Shown here: positions 8,034 to 16,631 of the stretch, piece after piece
How the letters are laid out: the number at the start of each line of letters is the position of its first letter
How positions within the stretch are numbered: the first letter of the stretch is position 1
Assembly (NCBI RefSeq): GCF_021390495.1
Contig: NZ_JAJEJP010000002.1
Location: forward strand, 558,001-622,000
Direction of reading: 5' to 3'
DNA from: Paraburkholderia sp. ZP32-5
Lineage (GTDB): Bacteria; Pseudomonadota; Gammaproteobacteria; Burkholderiales; Burkholderiaceae
Length of the DNA: 64,000 bases
Made by a program: the position numbers and the translations under genes
The notes under the pieces: model-generated
The model's database searches: none
Seen by the model: only the letters and a program-made list of their open reading frames with translations
What the model was told of the DNA's origin: nothing

Positions 8034-8080
8034 GCGCGGGCGTCGATGGCTGTCATACCGGCGGCTTGCGACGCCCGCGC
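8034..8080 (+). terminator. Long hairpin after the DUF899 gene
   Basis: GCGCGGGCGTCG and CGACGCCCGCGC pair perfectly over 12 bp with a 23-base loop, 40 bases after the DUF899 stop. No T run follows. It ends five bases before the first ATG of the next frame, so it would also hide that start. Confidence 0.5.
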
Positions 8081-8085
8081 GCGAA

Positions 8086-8727
8086 ATGAGTCATCGCCAA
8101 AGAGTTCTTCAGATGCTGATGCCTGCCTGGCTGCTCGGCAGTCTGACAACAGTCATGCTTGGGCTGGCTTTAGTCAATACCTGTCGTTTGTTACTTCGAC
8201 TGCTGCCGTTATATAGCCGATCGATTGCCGGGTCGGCACGCACGCATACTCAATGGCACGACATTGCCGGTCTCGATGCAGAACTTGCGCAATGTTTGAT
8301 GGCCATCTCGATGGCTGGTGTGCTGATACCGCGAATTGCAGTGTTGCCGGCTTTGACGTGGCAGGTCGTGTTCGTAGGCCTTGCCGCATGGTTCGGCTTG
8401 CAATGTCTTGACGGAGTTCGCGCAAATGGAGCAGATGGACTTTGGCATCGGCATGGCGTCATCCATCTGCTTCATTGTCTGGCAACCGTCTATATGTTTT
8501 CCAACGCGCAGATCGGCCCATTGTGTTCGCAACAAAGCGGCGTGGCCGGATATCTGACGCTTGCCCACATCATTGCTTTTGTTATCGGCGGTGAATGTGT
8601 CTGGAGTCTATTCCGCGCTAGCGCGAACAGACGGTTGGCAGCTCGTGCCGAGGCCAGCACTCAGAGTCTCGTATGCCGGTGCGCGATGGCTATGTCGATG
8701 GCCATCATGCTGCTAACGATGAACTGA
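8086..8727 (+). CDS. Membrane protein of unknown function
   Basis: Predicted integral membrane protein of 213 residues with about five hydrophobic segments (for example PAWLLGSLTTVMLGLALVN, VVFVGLAAWFGL, LTLAHIIAFVIGG and MAMSMAIMLLTM). Paired MAxxMA motifs (LMAISMAGVLIP and CAMAMSMAIMLL) and conserved-looking His residues (WHRHGVIHLLHC) recall the DUF5134 family, but that is only a resemblance. The ATG at 8086 lies directly behind a strong hairpin; an in-frame ATG at 8113, preceded by AAAGAG, is a reasonable alternative start. Function unknown. Confidence 0.65.
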   Translation: MSHRQRVLQMLMPAWLLGSLTTVMLGLALVNTCRLLLRLLPLYSRSIAGSARTHTQWHDIAGLDAELAQCLMAISMAGVLIPRIAVLPALTWQVVFVGLAAWFGLQCLDGVRANGADGLWHRHGVIHLLHCLATVYMFSNAQIGPLCSQQSGVAGYLTLAHIIAFVIGGECVWSLFRASANRRLAARAEASTQSLVCRCAMAMSMAIMLLTMN

Positions 8728-8758
8728 GCCGAACAACGAGCCCTCGATTGGCGCCGGA

Positions 8759-9712
8759 CTAAACCGGTTCGCTCTCAGTGACAGCATCGCGATGCGGCTG
8801 GCGAGGCATTACACGCGACGACTTGCCGAAAGTCCGCGTCAACGCGCGGCGCATGCGGTCGCGGTCGCCGAAGCCGGTCATGCGCGCGACGACATCGAGC
8901 GGATGATTGCTGTCTTCCAGTAATCTGCGCGCCTCTTCCAGTCGAAGACGTTCGATGGCTTTGGCCGGTGTCTGGCCGGTTTCCGACTGAAATACCCGGC
9001 TGAATTGTCGTGGCGACAGATTGGCAATGTCCGCCAATTCGCCCACGCTCAAGCGCTTCGTGAGGTTCGCGCGGGCATAGTTCAACACGACCTGAATCCG
9101 GTCTGAACTGCCCTCCAGTTCAAGAAGCGCGGAGAACTGCGACTGGCCGCCTGAGCGTCGGTGGTAAAGGAGCAGGCGCCGCGCGACGTTGCGTGTTGCC
9201 TCCACGCCCAAATCCTGTTCGATCAATGCCAGCGCGAGGTCGATGCCGGCGGTCATACCGGCGGATGTCCAGATGGGACCATCCGAAATGAAGATGCGAT
9301 CTTCGTCGACCTTTACCGTGGGATAACCGGCGCGCAGATCCGCCGCCCGGTCCCAGTGCGTCGTCGCTCGTCTGCCATCGAGCAGACCCGCTTCGGCCAG
9401 CACGAACGCTCCATGACAAGTCGCGGCGATCCGTCGACAAAACGACGGCGTCGCGCGAATCAACTCGATCAACTCGGCGGAAGGTTCTTCGAGGCTTGCG
9501 CCAACGACAATCAGATCGTAATGACCGGTGGCAATCGGCTCGGTCATGATCTCGAAGCCAAGCGAGGTCCGCACGAGTCCGCCATGCATCGACACCATCC
9601 GCACGTCATAGATGGGCCTGGCCGCCTGCAGGTTTGCTATTTCGAACGGAGCCGTGACGGCGATTCCCATCGGCTGGTATCCGGGATAGATCAGAAAGCC
9701 GACTTTACGCAT
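8759..9712 (-). CDS. GlxA family regulator (DJ-1/PfpI domain plus AraC helix-turn-helix)
   Basis: Transcriptional activator of 317 residues. Residues 1-170 form a DJ-1/PfpI-like domain with the elbow cysteine Cys99 (RRIAATCHGAFVL) and the following THWD motif; this domain serves as a sensor rather than an enzyme in the family. Residues 215-305 form a double helix-turn-helix (LSVGELADIANLSPRQFSR, then PLDVVARMTGFGDRDRMRRA). It lies 55 bases downstream of the efflux transporter gene on the same strand, so the two are probably one transcript and the regulator may control the transporter. Confidence 0.9.
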   Translation of the reverse strand: MRKVGFLIYPGYQPMGIAVTAPFEIANLQAARPIYDVRMVSMHGGLVRTSLGFEIMTEPIATGHYDLIVVGASLEEPSAELIELIRATPSFCRRIAATCHGAFVLAEAGLLDGRRATTHWDRAADLRAGYPTVKVDEDRIFISDGPIWTSAGMTAGIDLALALIEQDLGVEATRNVARRLLLYHRRSGGQSQFSALLELEGSSDRIQVVLNYARANLTKRLSVGELADIANLSPRQFSRVFQSETGQTPAKAIERLRLEEARRLLEDSNHPLDVVARMTGFGDRDRMRRALTRTFGKSSRVMPRQPHRDAVTESEPV

Positions 9713-9767
9713 TCGTTTCTCCGCGCTCTACTCATCCGAATAGAACTTTGGCTGCGCAGCTCACGCT

Positions 9768-11303
9768 TCAATCCAGCAAAGCATTGGCCGGACTCTCGCT
9801 CGACACCGCATGGGGCGCCGTCTCATTCGCATCCGTCAGCCACCACGTCAGTACGACTGCGATAAGCGCGACGGCGGCGGCAACGCTCAGAACGGCGTGA
9901 TAGCCATGAGCCAGGCTTTCGACCAACACGGCGGCATCCACGTGTTGATTCGTCAGCACATGCGCGGCACCCGCGAAATCTCCGTTGGCGGTCAGCCGTG
10001 TCATCAGTGCCAGGTCTTGCGCGGACGCGAACGGAAAGTGCAGCGCGATATCGCCCGCAACGCTCGTGAACAGCACGGCGCCCAACGCGGCAAAGCCGAG
10101 CACCAGGCCGCTGAAACGCACCGTTCCCGCAATGCCCGATGCCATACCGGCCCGTTCAACCGGGATCACCGTCATGCTGACTTTAGGCACCTGACCATTC
10201 AGGATGCCCGCACCCAACGACGCGATAAACATCGGTACCAGCACCTGCAGATAATCCAGCCTTTCGATAACCATGGACGTCAGCACGAGACCAACCGCGA
10301 CAAGACCCAGGCCAATCGACAGCAGCGCCCGTCCGGACAGCCGATGATCCAGTTGCGCCGACACGATGCGCGGCACGATAAACAGCGGCGCCGCCAGTGG
10401 CAGCATCATCAAGCCGGCGTTGAGCGGCGTCTGGTGAAGGGCGCTTTGAAAGAAGAACGGCAGATAGGTCAGCATCGTCAGGAACGTCACCGGATAGGCG
10501 ACGCCAGCGATATTGGCGCCGAGAAAGGTGCGCTTGGTGAAATAGGACAGATCGACCATCGGCCGGGACTCGCGCCGCTCGACGATGATGAACGCAATCA
10601 ATAGCAGCACTGCGATGCCGGCGCGCCACAGTACGCCGTGGCTGCTCCAGCCTTCGCGATTGCCGGAAATCAGCGCCCAGGTCAGCAATCCGAGGAAGCC
10701 GCTGAACAGCACCACACCCATCAGATCGATGCGGCTGGCAACGGGATCTTTGGATTCAGTTACGGCAAACAGCGTAAGCCCGATCATGATGACCCCGATC
10801 GGCAGGTTCACGTAAAACGCCCACTGCCAGCCCAGCGTTTGCGTGATGAATCCGCCGGCCACGGGCCCGAGCATCACCGCGATACCGATGACGGAACCCC
10901 AGAAGGCAAATGCTTTCGCGCGCTCTTTACCGTGGAAACCATGCGACAGCACGGCCAATGCAGCGCTCAGCAACAGTGCCGCACCAACGCCCTGGACCGC
11001 CCGCGCGACGTTCAACAGAAGCGCCGAGTTGGCCGCGCCGCAAAAGAACGACGCCACTGTGAATATCGCGAGCCCGAGCACCAGAATGCGCTTGCGTCCA
11101 AACCGGTCCGCCAGCGCGCCCGCCGGCATCAGCAGGCTGGCGAAGGTCAGCGTGTAGGCCGAGATCACCCATTCGATCGATGCGAAGTCCGCGTGCAGCG
11201 ATTGCGCGATCGGACTCAGCGATACCGCGACGATGTTGGCGTCCATATTGAGCATGAACGACGGGACCGATACGCACAGCAGAAGCAGCAACTTTCGATT
11301 CAT
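9768..11303 (-). CDS. MFS drug transporter, DHA2 family (14 transmembrane segments)
   Basis: Inner-membrane proton antiporter of 511 residues. Features are the N-terminal SVPSFMLNMDANIVAVSLSP segment (a form of motif D1), the loop GALADRFGRKR (motif A), AVQGVGAALLLSAALAVLSH (motif B) and GPVAGGFITQTLGWQWAFYV (motif C), all typical of EmrB/QacA exporters. The start chosen is ATG at 11301-11303; a GTG nine bases upstream is also open. Substrates are probably small hydrophobic toxic compounds. Followed in the same direction by a GlxA-type regulator. Confidence 0.92.
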   Translation of the reverse strand: MNRKLLLLLCVSVPSFMLNMDANIVAVSLSPIAQSLHADFASIEWVISAYTLTFASLLMPAGALADRFGRKRILVLGLAIFTVASFFCGAANSALLLNVARAVQGVGAALLLSAALAVLSHGFHGKERAKAFAFWGSVIGIAVMLGPVAGGFITQTLGWQWAFYVNLPIGVIMIGLTLFAVTESKDPVASRIDLMGVVLFSGFLGLLTWALISGNREGWSSHGVLWRAGIAVLLLIAFIIVERRESRPMVDLSYFTKRTFLGANIAGVAYPVTFLTMLTYLPFFFQSALHQTPLNAGLMMLPLAAPLFIVPRIVSAQLDHRLSGRALLSIGLGLVAVGLVLTSMVIERLDYLQVLVPMFIASLGAGILNGQVPKVSMTVIPVERAGMASGIAGTVRFSGLVLGFAALGAVLFTSVAGDIALHFPFASAQDLALMTRLTANGDFAGAAHVLTNQHVDAAVLVESLAHGYHAVLSVAAAVALIAVVLTWWLTDANETAPHAVSSESPANALLD

Positions 11304-11360
11304 AAAATCCACTTGATTCAGATGGGGTGATGCGAGTCAGCTGCCACGCGGCGGGGCGAC

Positions 11361-11400
11361 GCGTAACTCCGCATCACGTGCTGACGCTGCGGAGTTACGC
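11361..11400. repeat. Perfect 13-bp inverted repeat upstream of the MFS gene
   Basis: GCGTAACTCCGCA (11361-11373) is repeated as TGCGGAGTTACGC (11388-11400) around a 14-base loop. It lies between the aldo/keto reductase stop and the MFS start. No T run is present, so it is either a factor-dependent terminator or an operator. Confidence 0.6.
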
Positions 11401-11422
11401 CGCGCGCGATGCGTCTATCGCC

Positions 11423-12418
11423 TTATCGACCGGCATCGCCGCGGCGATACTCGACGGTGAGATCGTCGAGTCGCGCTTTGAGGTCGGCCGACAGGTCGTA
11501 ATCGATGGCGGCCAGCGTGCTATCGAGATGCTCCGCGCGGCTGGCGCCGAGGATCACCGACGTGATGTCCGGATTGCCTAGCACCCACGCGACCGACAGC
11601 GTCGGCAACGGCACGCCTCGCGAGTCCGCCAGGTTCGTCAGTTCATCGATCGTCGCGAATTCGCGGTCATGCCAATAGCGCTGCATATACATCGCGCCGA
11701 AGTTGCCGAGTTCCGCGGAGAAGCGGCCGGTGGTCGGCGTGTGATCGCGTTTGTACCGTCCGCTCAGAAGACCGCCGGCGAGCGGATTGAACGGGGTAAT
11801 GGCGAGGCCTTCTTCGCGTGCGAGCGGAAACAGATCGCGCTCGATCTCGCGAAACAGCAGGTTGTAGCGCGGCTGCGCCGAAGCGAAACGCACCAGCCGC
11901 GCCGTTTCCTGTTTGCCGATCGCGCGGGCGAGGCGATACGCGAGGAAGTTCGATACGCCGATATAACGTGCTTTACCGGACCGGACGATGGAGTCGAGCG
12001 TTTCGACCGTCTCGTCGAGCGGCGTTGTCATATCGTCCATGTGCAACTGGTACAGATCAATGTAGTCGGTGTCCAGGCGGCGCAACGACGCGTCGATCGC
12101 GTCGAGCAGGTGCTTGCGCGACGAGCCCTTGTTCCACGGCAAAGGCCCCATCGGACCGCCTGCTTTCGTGCCGACGATATATTGGTCGCGCCTGCCCTTC
12201 AGCCATCGGCCGGTAATCACTTCCGAGCCGCCGAGCCCGTCCGCGGTCGCGCCGGCCGGGTACATATCGGCGGTGTCGATGAAGTTCACGCCTGCGTCGG
12301 CCGCCTTCCCCAGAATGCGGAAAGCCTCGTTTTCATCGGTCTGATGACCGAATGTTCCCGTTCCGATGCAAAGGCGGGACACCGTGAGACCAGTACGGCC
12401 GAATTGCTTGAACTGCAT
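11423..12418 (-). CDS. Aldo/keto reductase
   Basis: NAD(P)H-dependent oxidoreductase of 331 residues with a TIM-barrel fold. The catalytic tetrad is readable: Asp48 (NFIDTADMY), Tyr53, Lys85 (VGTKAGG) and His126 (YQLHMDD). The N-terminus RTGLTVSRLCIGTGTFG and the NPLAGGLLSGRY segment place it with the YajO / aryl-alcohol dehydrogenase-like group. The start is ATG at 12416-12418 with a perfect GGAGG five bases upstream. It is divergent from a TetR regulator, with a palindrome 48 bases upstream of this start. The substrate is unknown; detoxification of reactive carbonyls is a plausible role. Confidence 0.93.
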   Translation of the reverse strand: MQFKQFGRTGLTVSRLCIGTGTFGHQTDENEAFRILGKAADAGVNFIDTADMYPAGATADGLGGSEVITGRWLKGRRDQYIVGTKAGGPMGPLPWNKGSSRKHLLDAIDASLRRLDTDYIDLYQLHMDDMTTPLDETVETLDSIVRSGKARYIGVSNFLAYRLARAIGKQETARLVRFASAQPRYNLLFREIERDLFPLAREEGLAITPFNPLAGGLLSGRYKRDHTPTTGRFSAELGNFGAMYMQRYWHDREFATIDELTNLADSRGVPLPTLSVAWVLGNPDITSVILGASRAEHLDSTLAAIDYDLSADLKARLDDLTVEYRRGDAGR

Positions 12419-12465
12419 GACAACCTCCGTCGAAAGAGTCGCGAAACCGCGCGCGGCGGCAAATG

Positions 12466-12476
12466 TAACGGTTACT
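12466..12476. promoter_or_regulatory. TetR operator candidate (GTAAC-G-GTTAC)
   Basis: A perfect 11-bp palindrome lies between the divergent aldo/keto reductase and TetR genes. The sequence CTATATTTG next to it recurs about 50 bases downstream (near 12523), just ahead of the TetR gene. The position suits a shared operator. Confidence 0.6.
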
Positions 12477-12559
12477 ATATTTGCGCGACGAAAGGCTCGT
12501 CAAGAAGATTCTGTAGGGAATGCTATATTTGACGCTGATGTGAATTGGAAAGGTGATGC

Positions 12560-13141
12560 ATGGCACGGGCAAGGGGCTTCGATATCGACGAAGCGATCAG
12601 AACGGCGACGAACATGTTCTGGCGTCAGGGTTATGAAAGGACTTCGCTCGCCGACCTGACGGCCGCGATGGGGATTACGCCGCCCAGCTTCTATTTCGCG
12701 TTCGGCAACAAGGAGGGACTCTTCAGGCAGGTCCTCAAGTACTACGTCGAGACGCGCCTGGCTAGCGCGGAGCAGGCATTGGATGAACCGACCGCGCGTG
12801 GCGTCGCCGAGTCGCTGCTGCATCGGCTGCTGGATCTGTATACCGATGAAACCTGTCCGCCGGGCTGTCTGGTCGTGAATTCCACGCTGTCGCGCACCGA
12901 CGAGACGGCGTCGATACGCGCGGAACTGGCGGCGTCCCGCAACGAGCGCAGAAAGCGTCTAAGCGCGCGCTTTCAGAAGGCCAAGGACGATGGCGATCTG
13001 CCGCCCGAAGCTGATCCGGACGAACTCGCGCGCTATCTGATGGTGGTGGGCTGGGGGTTGGCCTTTGCCGCACAGGCCGGGATGACGCGGGAAGAACTGC
13101 GCGGCACGATCGCACTCGCGCTGGACAGCTGGCCGCGTTGA
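12560..13141 (+). CDS. TetR family transcriptional regulator
   Basis: Repressor of 193 residues. The DNA-binding domain occupies residues 9-55 (AIRTATNMFWRQGYERTSLA, LTAAMGITPPSFYFAFGNKE). The C-terminal half includes a CPPGCLVVNS segment; this pair of cysteines is typical of a TetR subgroup often found beside oxidoreductases. The start is ATG at 12560 with GGAAAGG upstream. Divergent from the aldo/keto reductase and probably its regulator. Confidence 0.9.
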   Translation: MARARGFDIDEAIRTATNMFWRQGYERTSLADLTAAMGITPPSFYFAFGNKEGLFRQVLKYYVETRLASAEQALDEPTARGVAESLLHRLLDLYTDETCPPGCLVVNSTLSRTDETASIRAELAASRNERRKRLSARFQKAKDDGDLPPEADPDELARYLMVVGWGLAFAAQAGMTREELRGTIALALDSWPR

Positions 13142-13225
13142 GTTGGCTTGAGCCGGCTCGCGCGGCAGAACAGAATTTGTGGACAAGCGGAAGTTGAACC
13201 CGGGTTCCAACTTCCGCTTACCGCG

Positions 13226-14521
13226 TTACTCCTTCACACACCGAAACCCTGCATAAACGTACTGGTAGTGCGGTTGAAACCAGTTGCGGAATTCCGGTCG
13301 CAGCATGCATGACGCGGTGCGCGCCGAACCGCCTTTGAGCACGTAATGCTGCCCATCGAAAAAGTTGGCCGAGTAGCCGGGGTAGAACGGAAACGCCTGG
13401 AAATCCGGCAATGCGTCGAATACCGTCGATGTCCACTCCCAGCCATTGCCGAACTGGCCTTCCACGCCGAATGCGCTGACGTTGTCCGGATACGCATCGA
13501 CCGGCTGCGGATCCCAGCTGCGGAAATCGAAATTGCCCGACGCCGCCTGGGGCGCGCCGTGCGCGGCGCGTTGCCATTGCGCTTCGCTCGGCAAGCTCTT
13601 GCCGGCCCAGCGCGCGTAGGCGCTCGCTTCGGCGTGACTGACATAGACGGGCCAGTCGAGCGGCAGCGGCACCTCGTCGAACATCGTGCGCAGCATCCAC
13701 TCGTGCTTCCCATCGTCGCTCGCGGTGCGTTGCGACCAGCCCGCCGGATGCGCGATCTGCTCGGCTTCCTTCCACGCCCAATCTTTCGGCGACCACCACT
13801 TCGATTCGCGATAACCGCCATCCTCGACGAACGCGAGAAATGCGCCGTTCGTCACCATATGACGATCGATATCGAAAGCGGGCACGTCCACCCGCATTTC
13901 GCCGAATTCGTTGTCCCAGCCGAAGCGGCCGGCCTCGCGCGGCATCCCGAGCACGGCCTGACCAGCCGGCACGCTGACCATCGACGACAACGCATCGCGC
14001 GGCTCCGGCCGCGTGACCACCGGCTTGCGCAACGCGGTGTCCTTTTGCGCGATCGGCAGCTGATGCAGCATGTACGCGAGTGTTTCCGCATGCATCAAGC
14101 GATGTTCGATCGCGACGTTCAGCAGCTGCTCGGCCGCGTCGGCCCGCGCGGGGCTGCCGAGTTCGTCGAGCGCGGCATCGATCTGGCTGCGCGCCCGCGC
14201 GGCGTAGTCGCGTACGATGTCGAGCGACGGCCAGTCGGCGGGCTGATCGGTCGGAAAGCCGCCGCCGACCGGATCGATGCCGAACGCGAAAAGCTGGTCG
14301 AGCTCGGGGGCGAACGCCGGCAGATCGAACAGGCGCTGATCGAACAGATTGCGATCGAACGCTTCCAGATGGCCGATATAGAACACGATCCGGTGACGTT
14401 CGCGGATCGGGCGTTCATACAGAAAGTCGGGTTTAACGACGGCAAAAAGAGCGTCGCTGATTCGACGCGCGTCGATCAGGCGCTGCACGAGTGGGTGATG
14501 CGGGGCGGGGTCGCGATTCAT
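13226..14521 (-). CDS. EgtB-like non-heme iron enzyme (DinB-like plus FGE/sulfatase-modifying domain)
   Basis: Protein of 431 residues with the architecture of sulfoxide synthases of ergothioneine biosynthesis. The N-terminal four-helix DinB-like domain contains His51 (FYIGHLEAFD) and an H-x3-H pair His140/His144 (IEHRLMHAETLAYML), corresponding to the three iron-binding histidines of EgtB. The C-terminal FGE-type domain includes NGAFLAFVEDGGY, PVYVSHAEASAYARWAGKSL and the closing GGSARTASCMLRPEFRNW...GFRCVKE. The start is ATG at 14519-14521; the frame is open further upstream but that translation is low-complexity. No EgtD methyltransferase, SenB or SenC gene is nearby, so the exact product (ergothioneine, selenoneine or something else) is open. 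Confidence 0.8.
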   Translation of the reverse strand: MNRDPAPHHPLVQRLIDARRISDALFAVVKPDFLYERPIRERHRIVFYIGHLEAFDRNLFDQRLFDLPAFAPELDQLFAFGIDPVGGGFPTDQPADWPSLDIVRDYAARARSQIDAALDELGSPARADAAEQLLNVAIEHRLMHAETLAYMLHQLPIAQKDTALRKPVVTRPEPRDALSSMVSVPAGQAVLGMPREAGRFGWDNEFGEMRVDVPAFDIDRHMVTNGAFLAFVEDGGYRESKWWSPKDWAWKEAEQIAHPAGWSQRTASDDGKHEWMLRTMFDEVPLPLDWPVYVSHAEASAYARWAGKSLPSEAQWQRAAHGAPQAASGNFDFRSWDPQPVDAYPDNVSAFGVEGQFGNGWEWTSTVFDALPDFQAFPFYPGYSANFFDGQHYVLKGGSARTASCMLRPEFRNWFQPHYQYVYAGFRCVKE

Positions 14522-14813
14522 GTCGCCGGGGCTCCTGTGTCGATCGGAGTGGGCGCTCGTGCCCACTCCAGTCCCATCAATCAGGTTACTGGGGAATCCG
14601 AAAACTGTACCTGCTTGCAGGGGCTGTGCCAAGGCGCAAAGCGCGCTCGACGAGCGGGGGAGCCGGGCCGATCGGCAAAGCGGCGAAACATGCGCAAGGC
14701 AAACTGAACGCGCCGGCGAAGGCCCCAAACAGCGGCCGATGGGCGATCTGGCGTGGTGGGCGCGTATGGGCAGCAGCAAGCGCTCGCGCGAGCACTCGCC
14801 GTGCAGAAGCGGC

Positions 14814-15629
14814 CTAGACCTGCCGCAGCCCTTCCAGATCGACGATCCTGATGCGCTTGCCTTGCGTGTCGATCAGGCCGCGCTTTTGAAATCTTGACAG
14901 GGTGCGGCTCACGGTTTCAAGCGTCATGCCGAGGTAGCTGCCCATGTCCTCGCGGGTCATGCGCAGATTGAATTCCGACCACGAATAGCCGCGCTGCGCA
15001 TTACGCTGCGATACGTCGAGCAGGAAAGCCGCGACGCGTTCGTCGGCGGATAGCGAACCGAGCATCATCATCTGCGCGGCCTCGCTGACGATCTGCGCGC
15101 CGAGCAGCTTGTGCATGCGCTCCTGCATCGAGCTGATCTCGCGGCACAGCAGCTTCAGCGCGCTGTACGGAACGATGCAGACGGTGCTGTCCTCCAGCGC
15201 GACTGCGCTGCATGCATAGACATCCGTGCTGATGCCGTCGAGCCCAAGGGCTTCGCCCGCAAGCCGCAAACCGGTGACCTGCTCGCGGCCATCGCGATGG
15301 GTCATCACGGTTTTCATCGAGCCTGAGCGCACTGCGTAGATGCTGTCGAAATGGTCGCCGCTACGATACAGCGCCTCGCCGCGCTGCAGCGTGCGCGCCG
15401 AGCAGATCAAGGTTTCGAGCTTCGGCAGTTCCTCCGCCGACAGTCCCTGCGGCATGCAGAGCTGCCGCATCGAACAGCTCGAACAGCGCGCGGCGGTACG
15501 CGCAGCCGCGCGTGGCGCCGCGGCCCGCCGGCTGACACGCGCGGCTGGCGCGCTGGTGGGGTGCTCCGTCACCTCTGTTACGCCGGGCGAACGAATCATG
15601 GAAGGGATAACAGCGGAAGGAGTCGACAT
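14814..15629 (-). CDS. fnr: FNR-type oxygen-responsive transcriptional regulator
   Basis: Crp/Fnr family regulator of 271 residues that should switch genes on or off when oxygen falls. Ligands for a [4Fe-4S] cluster match E. coli FNR spacing: Cys49, Cys52, Cys58 (CSSCSMRQLC) and Cys151 (TVCIVPY). A cyclic-nucleotide-like beta-roll follows, then the helix-turn-helix MTREDMGSYLGMTLETVSR, where E-x2-SR predicts the TTGAT-N4-ATCAA site. The start is ATG at 15627-15629; the ribosome site is weak and an ATG ten codons later is possible. The N-terminal 45 residues are longer than in E. coli and low in complexity. It lies downstream of a universal stress protein gene on the same strand. Confidence 0.92.
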   Translation of the reverse strand: MSTPSAVIPSMIRSPGVTEVTEHPTSAPAARVSRRAAAPRAAARTAARCSSCSMRQLCMPQGLSAEELPKLETLICSARTLQRGEALYRSGDHFDSIYAVRSGSMKTVMTHRDGREQVTGLRLAGEALGLDGISTDVYACSAVALEDSTVCIVPYSALKLLCREISSMQERMHKLLGAQIVSEAAQMMMLGSLSADERVAAFLLDVSQRNAQRGYSWSEFNLRMTREDMGSYLGMTLETVSRTLSRFQKRGLIDTQGKRIRIVDLEGLRQV

Positions 15630-15890
15630 GGTCTGCGCGCGATTGTCGTAGTAATGGTGGATTGTCCCATCCGCTATGGCGCGCGCCAGATGGCAAAGCG
15701 CCGCGTCCGTCAGCGGATATCCGGGGCGATGGAGCGTACTCGCGCGGGAGCGGAACGATGAACCGCCGCGGTTTGCGTCAACGTTCGTGGTTGATGCGTT
15801 TGGCGGCCGAGGCGATTCACGTTGGGTGATTCGGCTTCGGCCCGGCGGCGCATCGGGCGCTGCCGGGCGCGGGGCGCGTGCTGCGAAAGC

Positions 15891-16358
15891 TCAGGCGGGC
15901 TCCTTCGCGGTGCCCACGGCGGAGGGGATCAGCAGCACGGGAAGGGTGGCCTGGCGCACGCAGCGCTCGGCGACGCTGCCGAGAATCAGCCGCTGGAAGC
16001 CGCGCCTGCCGTGCGTGCCCATCACCAGCAGATCGGCGTTGAACTCGGCCGCGGCCTTCAGCACGATCTCCGACACATCGCCGAGCGACGATGCCTCGGC
16101 GACTGCCGGGTCGCCCTTGACCCCCTGTTCGGCCATCACCTTCGAGAACTCCGCGCGCAGTTCCTTGCCTTCTTCGACCAGCCGGTCGCGCAGGATAGTC
16201 GGATCGTAGCCGGGCGCTTCGAAATACATCGGCGTGTTTTCGACGACATAGAAAGGCCGCAGAACCGCGCCGTTGGATTTGGCGAGATCAAGCGCCGCTT
16301 CGAACGCGCGACGCGACGTGTTGCTGCCGTCGACCGCGACAAGGATGCGTGTGTACAT
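15891..16358 (-). CDS. Universal stress protein (UspA family)
   Basis: Protein of 155 residues with the Usp fold: ILVAVDGSNTSRRAFEAALD at the N-terminus and the ATP-binding signature G-x2-G-x9-G-S in MGTHGRRGFQRLILGSVAE near residues 117-135. The start is ATG at 16356-16358 with GGAG five bases upstream. Usp proteins accumulate under starvation, hypoxia and other stress. The adjacent FNR gene suggests a low-oxygen role, though no clear FNR box was found upstream. Confidence 0.93.
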   Translation of the reverse strand: MYTRILVAVDGSNTSRRAFEAALDLAKSNGAVLRPFYVVENTPMYFEAPGYDPTILRDRLVEEGKELRAEFSKVMAEQGVKGDPAVAEASSLGDVSEIVLKAAAEFNADLLVMGTHGRRGFQRLILGSVAERCVRQATLPVLLIPSAVGTAKEPA

Positions 16359-16631
16359 ATCGACTCCGCGTCTGAAAGTGCGCCTACCGTGACTATTGTT
16401 GCGGCAGGGTTTATTGATCTTTTGTACCAGCGAAGCTTAGATGATCGCCGGAAAAGATGTATTCGACCAGGATGTAAATCAAACTTTTGCCAAATTTTCC
16501 CGGAATAGCGTGCAGCTGCCGGACAGCGTGATGGCGGCCTTCACGGGCAATCCTGGGTGCATAAGTTTGCTGGGGCGAACAGGGTTGGCCTTACAATCAC
16601 GCCATATTCAGACAAGCTGCCCAGTCCGCTG

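Noticed and set aside
13226..14521. Assignment as SenA (selenoneine synthase)
   Set aside because: The neighbouring senB and senC genes are missing and the N-terminal sequence does not clearly favour SenA; kept as EgtB-like.
13346..14707. Open frame of 453 codons on the plus strand opposite the EgtB-like gene
   Set aside because: It mirrors a well-supported gene, its translation is Arg/His-rich without any domain, and long antisense frames are common at this GC content.
16405..16440. ATCAA half site upstream of the universal stress protein gene as an FNR box
   Set aside because: Only one half of TTGAT-N4-ATCAA is present; the other half matches at one of five positions.
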